64,000 nt of DNA. Source: Clostridium_AW malenominatum. GTDB lineage: Bacteria > Bacillota > Clostridia > Clostridiales > Clostridiaceae. Below are positions 26,538 to 34,937 of the stretch, piece by piece. The DNA lies in contig NZ_BAAACF010000001.1 of assembly GCF_039521365.1 (NCBI RefSeq), positions 1,054,001 to 1,118,000 on the forward strand, read 5' to 3'. Each line of letters opens with the position of its first letter. Within the stretch, counting starts at the first letter, position 1. The position numbers were made by a program, and so were the translations under genes. The notes under the pieces are model-generated. The model ran no database searches, was not told the origin of the DNA, and was given only the letters and a program-made list of their open reading frames with translations.

Positions 26538-27281
26538 TTAGGAGATTTTGCTCCTGTATTCCAGGGGAGTCATATTAGTAATTTTTTTAAAAACTGTATT
26601 GTAGTAATTTTGATTATTAAAACCAACAGAAAGGGATACCTCTAATATAGATAAAGTCTCCTTTAGTAAAAGAGATTTGCTTTTTTCTATTCTTACTTCA
26701 TTCAAAAAGTGAGAAAAAGATTTTCCAGTTTCTTTTTTAAACATACTACAAAAATAACATCTGTTAATATTTAAATAATGAGAAATATTTGATAGTGTTA
26801 TAGGTTGGCTATAGCGCTCATTTATATAATCTATAGCTTTTGTTATATGTAAACTATAGGACGTATTATAGCTATTATCTTTTATCATACTGTAGAGCAA
26901 TGAAACTAAATGAGGTATACAAGCTGCAGGCTTATATAAAATATTTATTCCATTTGCCATATTTATATTATTGGAAGTATAAGGTCCCATCATAAATATT
27001 CCTTTTTTAATATTTTTAGGACAAATATTGAAAGCTGTAAAATTAATATTATTTAAATAGGTTGTGTTTGCTATGGAAGTAAAATCTTTTTTATTTAACT
27101 CATCTCTTGAAAATTTATAAACATCATTATTAATAAATAGATCCTCAAAATCTTTACTATATCCTTCGGAATGAATTAAAGTTCCATCATAATCAAAGGC
27201 TTTTATTGGAATATGAGTACATAGAAAAAAGTTCCTTACAGTGTCGCAAATATGTTTTTTATTGAAACAGATAAAACATCA
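26538..27281 (-). pseudogene. AraC-family regulator, start codon lost or non-canonical
   Basis: The recognisable C-terminal part has a two-helix AraC DNA-binding domain (YINERYSQPITLSNISHYLN and SVGFNNQNYYNTVFKKITN). From ATG 26993 this would be only 151 aa, but the same frame stays open upstream to about 27278, adding about 95 residues such as LCTHIPIKAFDYDG that look like a normal sensor domain. That stretch has no ATG, GTG or TTG. An AAGGAG (27287-27282) precedes an in-frame ATC at 27272 by 9 nt; the only ATG nearby is in another frame. Either a mutated start, a 1-nt frameshift, or unusual initiation. Confidence 0.65.
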
Positions 27282-27371
27282 CTCCTTAAAATTATATAAA
27301 TATATTTACAAAGATATAAATATATTTAAAGACTAAACTAATAAAAAGTTATATAATAACCATAGACAAAT

Positions 27372-27390
27372 GAATATGATAATCATTATC
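27372..27390. promoter_or_regulatory. Fur box
   Basis: GAATATGATAATCATTATC matches the classical 19-bp Fur consensus GATAATGATAATCATTATC at 17 of 19 positions. It lies in the intergenic region between the AraC-type gene and the siderophore importer, 85 nt before the first permease gene, so it can regulate both. Confidence 0.8.
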
Positions 27391-27474
27391 AATTAATCCA
27401 TAGTGTTAATTATATCATCATAAAATACAGGGTGTCAAACTATAGAAAAAAGTTATTCATATGGAGGAGGGAAC

Positions 27475-28428
27475 ATGAAGAAACGATACTTGTTTTTAAC
27501 GTTAATGATTTTATCATTAATTTCAATATTTATTGGAGTAAAAGAAATATCTCCATTGGATATACTTCGATTTAATGAAGAGAAGGTTCAAATAGTATTG
27601 ATTAGTAGAATACCGCGAGTAATCAGTATTGTCATAGCAGGGGCAAGCATGAGTATAAGTGGCCTAATCATGCAGCAGATAAGTCGTAATAAGTTTATAT
27701 CACCAACTACAGCGGCAACAGTAGATTGTGCTAAATTAGGAATTTTAGTTTCTTTAATAGTATTTACAGAAGCTAGTTCTTTGCAAAAAATGTTAATTTC
27801 TTTTGCATTTTCCTTAGCAGGGACAGTTCTATTCATGAAAATAGTTAAAAGAGTAAAACTGAAAAATACTATATTCATACCCCTTGTTGGTATAATGCTT
27901 GGAAATATCATTGATTCTGTAACAACTTTTTTAGCATATAAGTACAATCTTGTTCAAAATGTTTCTTCTTGGTTACAAGGAAATTTTTCTATGGTAATCA
28001 AAGGCAGATATGAACTTTTATACTTAAGTGTTCCTCTTTTAATTATTGCTTTTTTATATGCAAATAAGTTTACCGTTGCAGGAATGGGAGAGGATTTTTC
28101 TACAAACTTAGGACTCAACTATAATAAGGTAGTAAATATGGGAATTGCTATTGTTGCTTTAGTATCATCCTTGGTTGTAATTACGGTAGGTAAAATACCA
28201 TTTTTAGGTCTTATTATTCCTAATATAGTGACCATTTATCTAGGTGATAATATGAAAAAGGGAATTTCTCATGTGGGATTATTAGGAGCAGTATTTGTTT
28301 TATTTTGTGATATATTAGGACGAGTAATTATATACCCTTACGAAATATCCATTGGACTTACTGTTGGGATAATAGGTAGTATATTATTTCTTTATTTGCT
28401 GATGAGGAGGAATGCATATGAAATGTAA
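27475..28428 (+). CDS. siderophore ABC permease, FecCD family (YclN-like)
   Basis: 317 aa, about nine to ten hydrophobic helices. FecCD motifs: LISRIPRVISIVIAGASMSI near residues 41-60 and GKIPFLGLIIPNIV near 240-253. Part of a four-gene iron importer with a second permease, ATPase and binding protein, in the order of Bacillus YclNOPQ. Preceded by the Fur box, so expected to be induced by iron limitation. It has a strong GGAGGAGGG ribosome site. Confidence 0.9.
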   Translation: MKKRYLFLTLMILSLISIFIGVKEISPLDILRFNEEKVQIVLISRIPRVISIVIAGASMSISGLIMQQISRNKFISPTTAATVDCAKLGILVSLIVFTEASSLQKMLISFAFSLAGTVLFMKIVKRVKLKNTIFIPLVGIMLGNIIDSVTTFLAYKYNLVQNVSSWLQGNFSMVIKGRYELLYLSVPLLIIAFLYANKFTVAGMGEDFSTNLGLNYNKVVNMGIAIVALVSSLVVITVGKIPFLGLIIPNIVTIYLGDNMKKGISHVGLLGAVFVLFCDILGRVIIYPYEISIGLTVGIIGSILFLYLLMRRNAYEM

Positions 28429-29368
28429 AAGAAAAATAATTTTCCTTTCAGCCATATCAATAGTTCTAGTTATGCTGTTTATATGCCTTGGTATAAATTC
28501 AAATAACTGGCAGTATATACTTTCCAGGCGAGTACCAACGGTAATTGCAATGATTTTAACGGGAGGAACTATAGCTTTTTCCTCAATGATATTTCAAACA
28601 ATCACTAATAATCGTATACTGACGCCTAATGTATTAGGATTAGATTTTCTTTATATGTTTATTCAGACCGCTGTAGTTTTTCTATTAGGCTCTACTAATA
28701 TAAATATTACGAACAATAATATTAATTTTGTAATATCTGTAAGTTTAATGGTGATTTTTTCAATAGTTTTATTTAAAGTATTGTTTAAGAGAGAAAGTAA
28801 TAATATTTTCTTTTTACTTTTGGTAGGTTTGATATTTGGAACTTTATTTCAAAGTTTATCTTCTTTTATGCAGATGTTAATAGATCCTAATGAATTTGCC
28901 ATTGTGCAAGGTAAAATGTTTGCTAGTTTTAATAATATTAATACAGAGATATTGCTTATATCTATAGTAATTGTACTTCTAATAATAGTTTATGCCTATG
29001 ATTATATGAAAATTTTAGATGTACTATCTTTAGGAAGAGAACAAGCTATAAATCTAGGAGTAGATTATGACAAAGTTACCCAAAAGATGTTAATTATAAT
29101 ATCTATATTGGTTTCAGTATCTACGGCATTAGTTGGTCCCATAACCTTTTTAGGATTACTAGTAGTAAATCTTGCTCGAGAATTTATAAATACATATAAG
29201 CATAGATACTTGATTATAGCTTCTGTGTTAATAAGTATAATTGCTCTAATTGGAGGGCAGTTAGTTATTGAAAGAGTTATAAATTTCAACACAACTTTAA
29301 GCGTTATTATAAATTTTGTTGGTGGAGTGTATTTTATATATTTGCTTTTAAAGGAGAATAGAACATGA
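28418..29368 (+). CDS. siderophore ABC permease, FecCD family (YclO-like)
   Basis: About 316 aa, multi-helix FecCD permease (YILSRRVPTVIAMILTGGTI; GPITFLGLLVVNLAREF). The ATG at 28418 lies 7 nt after GAGGAGG; an ATG at 28412 is too close to the site. The gene overlaps the end of the first permease gene, and its own stop overlaps the ATPase start, indicating tight coupling. Confidence 0.9.
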   Translation: MKCKRKIIFLSAISIVLVMLFICLGINSNNWQYILSRRVPTVIAMILTGGTIAFSSMIFQTITNNRILTPNVLGLDFLYMFIQTAVVFLLGSTNINITNNNINFVISVSLMVIFSIVLFKVLFKRESNNIFFLLLVGLIFGTLFQSLSSFMQMLIDPNEFAIVQGKMFASFNNINTEILLISIVIVLLIIVYAYDYMKILDVLSLGREQAINLGVDYDKVTQKMLIIISILVSVSTALVGPITFLGLLVVNLAREFINTYKHRYLIIASVLISIIALIGGQLVIERVINFNTTLSVIINFVGGVYFIYLLLKENRT

Positions 29369-30123
29369 TTGAAATAAAAAATGTAGTAAAAAAATATGGG
29401 AACAAAAATGTTGTAGATAATGTATCTATGAAAATATTAGATGGGAAAATTACTTCTTTTATTGGTCCTAATGGAGCGGGAAAGAGTACTTTATTATCCA
29501 TGATAAGTCGCCTAGTTAAAAGAGATGGAGGAGAAATTTTTATTGATGGTAAGGAGGTTTCTAACTGGGACAATGATAATTTAGCAAAAAAATTATCTAT
29601 ATTAAAGCAATCAAATCACATAAACATAAGATTAACTATTAGAGAACTGGTGAGCTTTGGAAGGTTCCCTTATTCTCAAGGGAAGCTTACTAAAGAGGAT
29701 TTAAAATATATAGATGAAGCCATAGAATACATGAAGCTTTCAGATATAGAAAATAAATATCTTGATCAATTAAGTGGTGGACAAAGGCAAAGGGCTTATA
29801 TTGCAATGGTTATTGCTCAAAATACAGATTATATTCTTTTAGATGAGCCTCTTAACAATTTGGATATGAAGCATTCAGTCCAGATTATGAAAATTTTAAG
29901 ATCCCTAGTAGATGATCTTGGAAAGACCATTATCTTAGTTATACATGATATTAATTTTGCATCCTGCTATTCAGATTATATAGTAGCCTTAAAGGACGGA
30001 AAACTAATAAGCCATGGTGATGCTGATGAAATTATTGACAAGCCAGTACTAGAGAAAATATATAACATGGACTTTGAAATAAAAAACATAGATAACAATA
30101 AAATATGTGTTTATTACAATTAA
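29365..30123 (+). CDS. siderophore ABC transporter ATPase (YclP-like)
   Basis: 252 aa cytoplasmic ATPase. Walker A GPNGAGKST (about residues 34-42), Q-loop ILKQSN, signature LSGGQRQRAYIAM, Walker B YILLDEPLNNLD, and H-switch VIHDINFA. The N-terminal IEIKNVVKKYGNKNVVDNVS is typical of the FepC/YclP group. Its start overlaps the preceding permease stop by 4 nt. Confidence 0.95.
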   Translation: MIEIKNVVKKYGNKNVVDNVSMKILDGKITSFIGPNGAGKSTLLSMISRLVKRDGGEIFIDGKEVSNWDNDNLAKKLSILKQSNHINIRLTIRELVSFGRFPYSQGKLTKEDLKYIDEAIEYMKLSDIENKYLDQLSGGQRQRAYIAMVIAQNTDYILLDEPLNNLDMKHSVQIMKILRSLVDDLGKTIILVIHDINFASCYSDYIVALKDGKLISHGDADEIIDKPVLEKIYNMDFEIKNIDNNKICVYYN

Positions 30124-30148
30124 TTAAAAAATATAGAGGTGGTAAAAA

Positions 30149-31087
30149 ATGAATAAAAAAGTAAGTATGATGATAACAATTTTAATAATAGCAGCTATTT
30201 CAGCCTTTGGGTTAGTAAAGTTTAAAGAGAGTAATTCCAATAAGGGGAGTGGAGAACTTACCATTACCCATGAACTAGGAGAAACTATATTAAATAAGAA
30301 TCCTAAAAAAGTAGTGGTTTTTGACTATGGTATATTAGATTCCCTTGATAAAATAGGTATAGACGTAATTGCGCTACCAAAATCAAACATTCCTTCTCAT
30401 CTTGAAAAATATAAGGATGATAAATATATTAATGTAGGAACTTTACAGGAGCCGAATTTTGAAAAAATAAATGAACTTAAGCCTGATTTAGTTATTATTT
30501 CTGCAAGACAAGCTAAATTATATGAGGAATTTAAAAAGATTTCTCCAACTGTTTATCTTACTATAAGCAATGAAAACTACATTGATTCATTTAATAGTAA
30601 TATGAGAGTACTGGGCAAAATATTTGATAAAGAAGCGTTTGTAGATAAAGAACTTAAAAAAACTCATGATAATATTAAAATGCTAAAAGAAGATATAGAA
30701 TCCAGTGGAAAAAATGCGTTAATTCTTATGGTGAATGAAGGATCATTAAGTGCCTATGGGGAAGACTCAAGGTTTGGTATTATACACAAGGGATTTGGAT
30801 TTACTCCTGCCGATAAGAATATAAAAACATCTACTCATGGACAAAATGTTTCCTTTGAATATGTAGTAGAAAAGAATCCAGATTATATATTTGTTATAGA
30901 TAGAGGTGCTGTTGTAGGTAATAACACTACTGCTAAACAGGTTTTGGAAAATGATTTAATTAAGACTACATCAGCCTATAAGAATAATAAAATTATATAT
31001 CTTAATTCTCATATTTGGTATGTATCTGTAGGTGGCTTTAACTCGACTAATATGATGGCGGATGAAATACAAGGAGCTATTAAATAA
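30149..31087 (+). CDS. siderophore-binding protein, YclQ-like, without a lipobox
   Basis: 312 aa extracellular binding component. It aligns throughout with B. subtilis YclQ (petrobactin binding): NPKKVVVFDYGILDSLDKIG, LKPDLVIISARQAKLYEEF, IHKGFGFTPADKNIKTSTHG, NPDYIFVIDRGAVVG. YclQ is a lipoprotein (ISAC), but here the corresponding N terminus reads AISAFGLVKF and contains no cysteine, so the protein would be held by an uncleaved N-terminal helix or be released. Iron-siderophore uptake is supported by the Fur box upstream. Confidence 0.9.
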   Translation: MNKKVSMMITILIIAAISAFGLVKFKESNSNKGSGELTITHELGETILNKNPKKVVVFDYGILDSLDKIGIDVIALPKSNIPSHLEKYKDDKYINVGTLQEPNFEKINELKPDLVIISARQAKLYEEFKKISPTVYLTISNENYIDSFNSNMRVLGKIFDKEAFVDKELKKTHDNIKMLKEDIESSGKNALILMVNEGSLSAYGEDSRFGIIHKGFGFTPADKNIKTSTHGQNVSFEYVVEKNPDYIFVIDRGAVVGNNTTAKQVLENDLIKTTSAYKNNKIIYLNSHIWYVSVGGFNSTNMMADEIQGAIK

Positions 31088-31178
31088 TATATTAGTTAAT
31101 AAAATTAAAAATACCTTTATTTTATAACCTATTAGTGATACAATAACTTAGAAAGATTTTAATTTTAAATTTAATATC

Positions 31179-31320
31179 TAGTGCTGGGGGTGCCTTATGG
31201 CTGAGAGAAGTTTAAAACTTTAACCCTTCGAACCTGATGCGGATAAAACCGACGTAGGAAAGCGAACATAATTAAAAGGTATACCTAAGCACTGTTTTAT
31301 AGCAGTGCTTTTTATTTTTT
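31179..31320 (+). ncRNA. TPP (THI-box) riboswitch with terminator
   Basis: Conserved TPP aptamer elements in order: GGGGGTGCC, GGCTGAGAG (from 31199), AACCCTTCGAACCTGATGC, GGATAAAACC and GACGTAGGAAAGC. It is followed by a hairpin AAGCACTG / CAGTGCTT (31287-31310) with a T-rich tail. The 5' segment AGTGCT can pair with AGCACT of that hairpin, a plausible antiterminator. TPP binding should shut off the downstream operon. Confidence 0.93.
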
Positions 31321-31344
31321 AATATGCTCAGAGGAGATGTATAA

Positions 31345-32082
31345 ATGTATGTTGATGCTCATAACCATTTAGAACTTTATGGAGATAAATTAAATGAAGC
31401 TTTAAAGGATATAAGAGAAAATCATATTATAACTTTAGCTTGTTCTATGGATGAGGAAAGTTATTTATTTGCAAGAAGCCTTAGCAAAGACAATCAAATT
31501 ATAATTCCATGCTTTGGAGTTCACCCTTGGAGAGCTCATAATAATTATAAGGATTTGGACAGGTTTGAAAAATATATAAAGGAAACTCCTATAATCGGGG
31601 AGATTGGCCTTGATTTTCATTGGGTTCTAGAAAGAGAAAGATATCCTAATCAATTAAAGGTGTTGAAATATTTTTTAGAAAAAGCTAGGGAGTATAATAA
31701 AGTAACAAATTTACATACTAAGGGTGCTGAAAGAGAAATACTAGATTTAATAAAACAGTACAATTTAAGAACGCCAATAATCCACTGGTACAGTGGCCCC
31801 GTGGACTTAATATCAAAATTCATAGAATATGGATGCTATTTTACTATTAGTGTAGATATTGGGTATTCAAAACTTACGGAGGAAATAGTGAAAACAATTC
31901 CTATAGATAGGATTTTAACGGAAACAGATGGTCCCACTGCCCTAGAATGGGTAAATGGAGAATATGGTTATCCAAGCTACATTAAAAATATAGTCAATAA
32001 AATTTCAACAATAAAAAACCTTCCTGAAAAGGAAGTTAAAAAAGCTATAGAAGATAATTTAAAAACATTAATTAATATTTAA
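31345..32082 (+). CDS. TatD-family metal-dependent hydrolase in a thiamine operon
   Basis: 245 aa. TatD metal motifs are all visible: DAHNHLELYG (residues 4-13), FGVHPWR, GEIGLDFH, NLHTKGAE, IHWYSGP and LTETDGP. Ordinary TatD proteins are deoxyribonucleases, but this copy is the first gene after a TPP riboswitch and precedes a thiamine-binding protein and a ThiXYZ-like importer. It may therefore be an amidohydrolase of thiamine-pyrimidine salvage; that is inference from context. No housekeeping TatD partner (metG) is adjacent. Confidence 0.85.
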   Translation: MYVDAHNHLELYGDKLNEALKDIRENHIITLACSMDEESYLFARSLSKDNQIIIPCFGVHPWRAHNNYKDLDRFEKYIKETPIIGEIGLDFHWVLERERYPNQLKVLKYFLEKAREYNKVTNLHTKGAEREILDLIKQYNLRTPIIHWYSGPVDLISKFIEYGCYFTISVDIGYSKLTEEIVKTIPIDRILTETDGPTALEWVNGEYGYPSYIKNIVNKISTIKNLPEKEVKKAIEDNLKTLINI

Positions 32083-32105
32083 AATGAAGAAAGAAGGTGA
32101 AACAT

Positions 32106-32393
32106 ATGGCTAATGTTAATTTAAGTATTCAAGTTATACCAAGCGTTCCAGAGGAAAAAATTTATCCGGTAGTGGATAAGGTTATAGAATATATAGCTTC
32201 TATGGGAGTAAAATACGAAGTTGGACCTATGGAGACAACTATGGAGGGTGAGCTAGACACTTTACTACAAATTGTTAAAAGGGCACAGGAAATATGTGTA
32301 GAAGAAGGAGCAGCAAGGGTTTGCTCTGTAGTAAAGATTGACTACAAAAGTGAAGGGGTAACTATGGATGAAAAAATCTACAAATATAGATAG
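32106..32393 (+). CDS. thiamine-binding protein, DUF77/MTH1187 family
   Basis: About 95-98 aa, the usual size. Family signature: SIQVIPSVPEEKIYPVVDKV, then GPMETTMEGELDTLLQIVKR. Related to YkoF, which binds thiamine or hydroxymethylpyrimidine. Initiation is at the ATG GCT (32106) after AAGAAGGTGAAAC, or at an in-frame ATG at 32097. The next gene begins inside its last codons, so translation is coupled. Confidence 0.85.
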   Translation: MANVNLSIQVIPSVPEEKIYPVVDKVIEYIASMGVKYEVGPMETTMEGELDTLLQIVKRAQEICVEEGAARVCSVVKIDYKSEGVTMDEKIYKYR

Positions 32394-33120
32394 TAAGTTA
32401 TATCCTATAGGCACTATACTACTCATAACTTTACTTTGGCAGATTATAGTGGAAGTAAATAAAGTTCCAAACTATATTGTTCCATCGCCTACGGATATAG
32501 TAGAAGCTTTAAAGGGCGATTTTAATTTAATTATAACCCACACAAAGGTAACTTTATATGAGGCCTTTGTAGGGTTTGGATTATCATTAGTATTTGCCTT
32601 TATACTTGCTATTTTAATGGATAGTTTTCAAATTATTAAAAAGTCCTTCTATCCAATACTGGTTATATCACAAACTATTCCAACCATTGCCATAGCGCCT
32701 TTATTTATAATATGGTTTGGTTTTGGCACTTTGCCTAAAATAGTTATGGTAATTATGGTGTGCTTTTTCCCCATAGTAATAAGTTTAATAGACGGTCTTG
32801 ATAAGATAGATGAAGATTATTTAAGGCTATTTAAAACAATGAAAGCTTCAAAGCTACAAGTCTTTTGTCATCTAAAACTACCTTATGCCATGGTAAATTT
32901 ATTATCGGGAGTAAAAATTGCAGGAACCTACATGATTATGTCTGCAGTAGTTGGCGAATGGCTTGCAGGGGACAAGGGTATTGGAGTTTACATGGTAAGG
33001 GCTAAAAATGCCTATGCATTAGATAAGGTATTTGCTTCAATATTAGTAATTATTTTAGTTAGCATATTAATAATTTATTTAATTGATTTAATAGGAAATA
33101 AGTTAATTCATTGGAAGTAA
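32368..33120 (+). CDS. thiX: ThiX-like ABC permease (thiamine-pyrimidine uptake)
   Basis: 250 aa, about six hydrophobic helices with the SsuC/TauC-type EAA region DGLDKIDEDYLRLFKTMKAS. Follows the DUF77 gene with a 26-nt overlap and precedes a binding lipoprotein and an ATPase, the order of thiXYZ. The TPP riboswitch indicates that the substrate is a thiamine precursor, most likely a hydroxymethylpyrimidine or formylaminopyrimidine. Confidence 0.8.
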   Translation: MKKSTNIDSKLYPIGTILLITLLWQIIVEVNKVPNYIVPSPTDIVEALKGDFNLIITHTKVTLYEAFVGFGLSLVFAFILAILMDSFQIIKKSFYPILVISQTIPTIAIAPLFIIWFGFGTLPKIVMVIMVCFFPIVISLIDGLDKIDEDYLRLFKTMKASKLQVFCHLKLPYAMVNLLSGVKIAGTYMIMSAVVGEWLAGDKGIGVYMVRAKNAYALDKVFASILVIILVSILIIYLIDLIGNKLIHWK

Positions 33121-33139
33121 AAGAGAGGAGTTTTAAATT

Positions 33140-34144
33140 ATGAGAAGAAAGAAAATATTATCATTAATAAGCATTGTAAGTACAGTGGTATTAGCCTTTT
33201 CAGGTTGCGCTACACAAAAAAGTGAGGATAAGGGGAAAACAGAATTAGAAAAAACAAAGGTAATACTTGATTGGACACCTAATACAAATCACACAGGATT
33301 ATATGTAGCTCTAGAAAAAGGATACTTTAAAGAAGAGGGATTAGATGTAGAAATTATTCAACCTTCAGAGGGGTCATCCGCAACTTTAATTGCAACAGGT
33401 CAAGGAGACTTTGGAGTTAGTTATCAAGAGGATGTAACCTATGCACTAACAAGTAAAGACCCACTACCAATTAAAGCTATAGCTACAATTATACAAGACA
33501 ACACTTCAGGTTTTGCTTCACCAAAAAGCAAAAATATAGCTAAGGTTAAAGATTTCGAAGGAAAAATTTATGGAGGATGGGGTTCACCTTCAGAAGAAGC
33601 AGTACTTAAGGCTGTTATGAGCAAAAATGGTGCAGATTATACCAAGATTAGAAATGTAAGTATTGGTAACGATGATTTCTTTGCTGCTACTGAAAAAAAT
33701 ATAGATATTGCTTGGATATTTGAAGGTTGGACAGGAATTGAAGCAAAGCTAAGAGGAGTTGAATTAAACTATATAGCAGTTAAGGATTTAGACCCTGCTT
33801 TAAATTACTATACTCCAATACTTATTGCTGGAAATAAAACAATTAAGGAAAACCCTGAAAAGGTTAAAAAGTTCTTAAAAGCTACAGAAAAAGGTTATAA
33901 ATTTGCTATTGAAAATCCAGAAGAAAGTGCTAAAATACTTTTAAAGTATGCTCCGGAGCTGGAAGAAAAGCTTGTAGTGGAAAGTCAAAAGTTTTTAGCC
34001 CCTAAATATACAGGAAATGCTGCAAAGTGGGGAGTAATGAAATCAGAGGTTTGGAGCAACTATGCTAAATTTATGAAGGACAATGGATTGATAGATAAGG
34101 AGTTAATGGTTGATGATGCATTTACCAACAGTTTCTTACCATAA
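33140..34144 (+). CDS. thiY: ThiY-like substrate-binding lipoprotein
   Basis: 334 aa. Lipobox FSGC with C23, then an NMT1/THI5-like periplasmic-binding fold: VILDWTPNTNHTGLYVALEKG at about 39-59, GLDVEIIQPSEGSSATLI, FGVSYQEDV and GGWGSPSEEAV. This N-terminal phrase is the hallmark of pyrimidine-precursor binding proteins. Pairs with the ThiX-like permease and ThiZ-like ATPase. Confidence 0.85.
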   Translation: MRRKKILSLISIVSTVVLAFSGCATQKSEDKGKTELEKTKVILDWTPNTNHTGLYVALEKGYFKEEGLDVEIIQPSEGSSATLIATGQGDFGVSYQEDVTYALTSKDPLPIKAIATIIQDNTSGFASPKSKNIAKVKDFEGKIYGGWGSPSEEAVLKAVMSKNGADYTKIRNVSIGNDDFFAATEKNIDIAWIFEGWTGIEAKLRGVELNYIAVKDLDPALNYYTPILIAGNKTIKENPEKVKKFLKATEKGYKFAIENPEESAKILLKYAPELEEKLVVESQKFLAPKYTGNAAKWGVMKSEVWSNYAKFMKDNGLIDKELMVDDAFTNSFLP

Positions 34145-34865
34145 GGAAGAGGAGAACCCTCTTATAACACTAAATAGAATAGAGAAAAAATATGGTAATG
34201 TGGAAGTTTTAAAGGATATTTCAATTCACATAAATAAAGGTGAATTTGTATCCATATTGGGACCTAGTGGTTGTGGTAAAAGTACCTTGTTTAATATAGT
34301 TACGGGACTAATTCCTCAAGATGGAGGAGAGATTAAGGTAAATGGAACCATAGGGTATATGCAACAAAAGGATCTGCTACTTCCTTGGAAAACTATCATG
34401 GAAAATGTGGCACTTCCTTTAATACTAAAGAGAGTAGATAAGAAGATATGGGAAGAAAAGGTTAGAAAATACCTTCCTATAGTAGGTCTTGAAGGATATG
34501 AAGATAAATATCCTTCAGAGCTTTCCGGAGGTATGAAGCAAAGGGCAAGTTTTTTAAGAACTCTTATGGCCTCAGAGGATATAATGCTACTGGATGAACC
34601 TTTTGCATCACTAGACTCCATCACAAAGGGAAATATGCAAAAATGGCTTTTAGAAATGAAAAGTAAACTAAACAACACCATACTTTTAATAACCCATGAT
34701 ATAGATGAAGCTTTGTTTTTATCTGATAGAATTTATGTGTTGTCTTCAAAGCCTGCTGAAATTAAGACAGAAATGTTTGTGGGTTTTCATCAGCATAGTA
34801 AGTTAGAAAGACTGCTGTCACCGGAGCTTTTAAAATTGAAAGAAAAAATAATTAAACTACTGTAG
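34110..34865 (+). CDS. thiZ: ThiZ-like ABC ATPase
   Basis: About 251 aa. Walker A GPSGCGKST, signature ELSGGMKQRASFLRTL, Walker B IMLLDEPFASLD, H-switch THDIDEALFLSDR. The start is a TTG (34110) 7 nt after AAGGAG or one of two ATGs directly behind it; all overlap the end of the binding-protein gene by about 30 nt. Last gene of the TPP-controlled operon. Confidence 0.85.
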   Translation: MMMHLPTVSYHKEEENPLITLNRIEKKYGNVEVLKDISIHINKGEFVSILGPSGCGKSTLFNIVTGLIPQDGGEIKVNGTIGYMQQKDLLLPWKTIMENVALPLILKRVDKKIWEEKVRKYLPIVGLEGYEDKYPSELSGGMKQRASFLRTLMASEDIMLLDEPFASLDSITKGNMQKWLLEMKSKLNNTILLITHDIDEALFLSDRIYVLSSKPAEIKTEMFVGFHQHSKLERLLSPELLKLKEKIIKLL

Positions 34866-34937
34866 ATGGTTAAAAAGGTAACAAATTGGAAATTTTATGG
34901 TATAATGTTAATGGAGTGAAAACAAGGGGGGATTATA

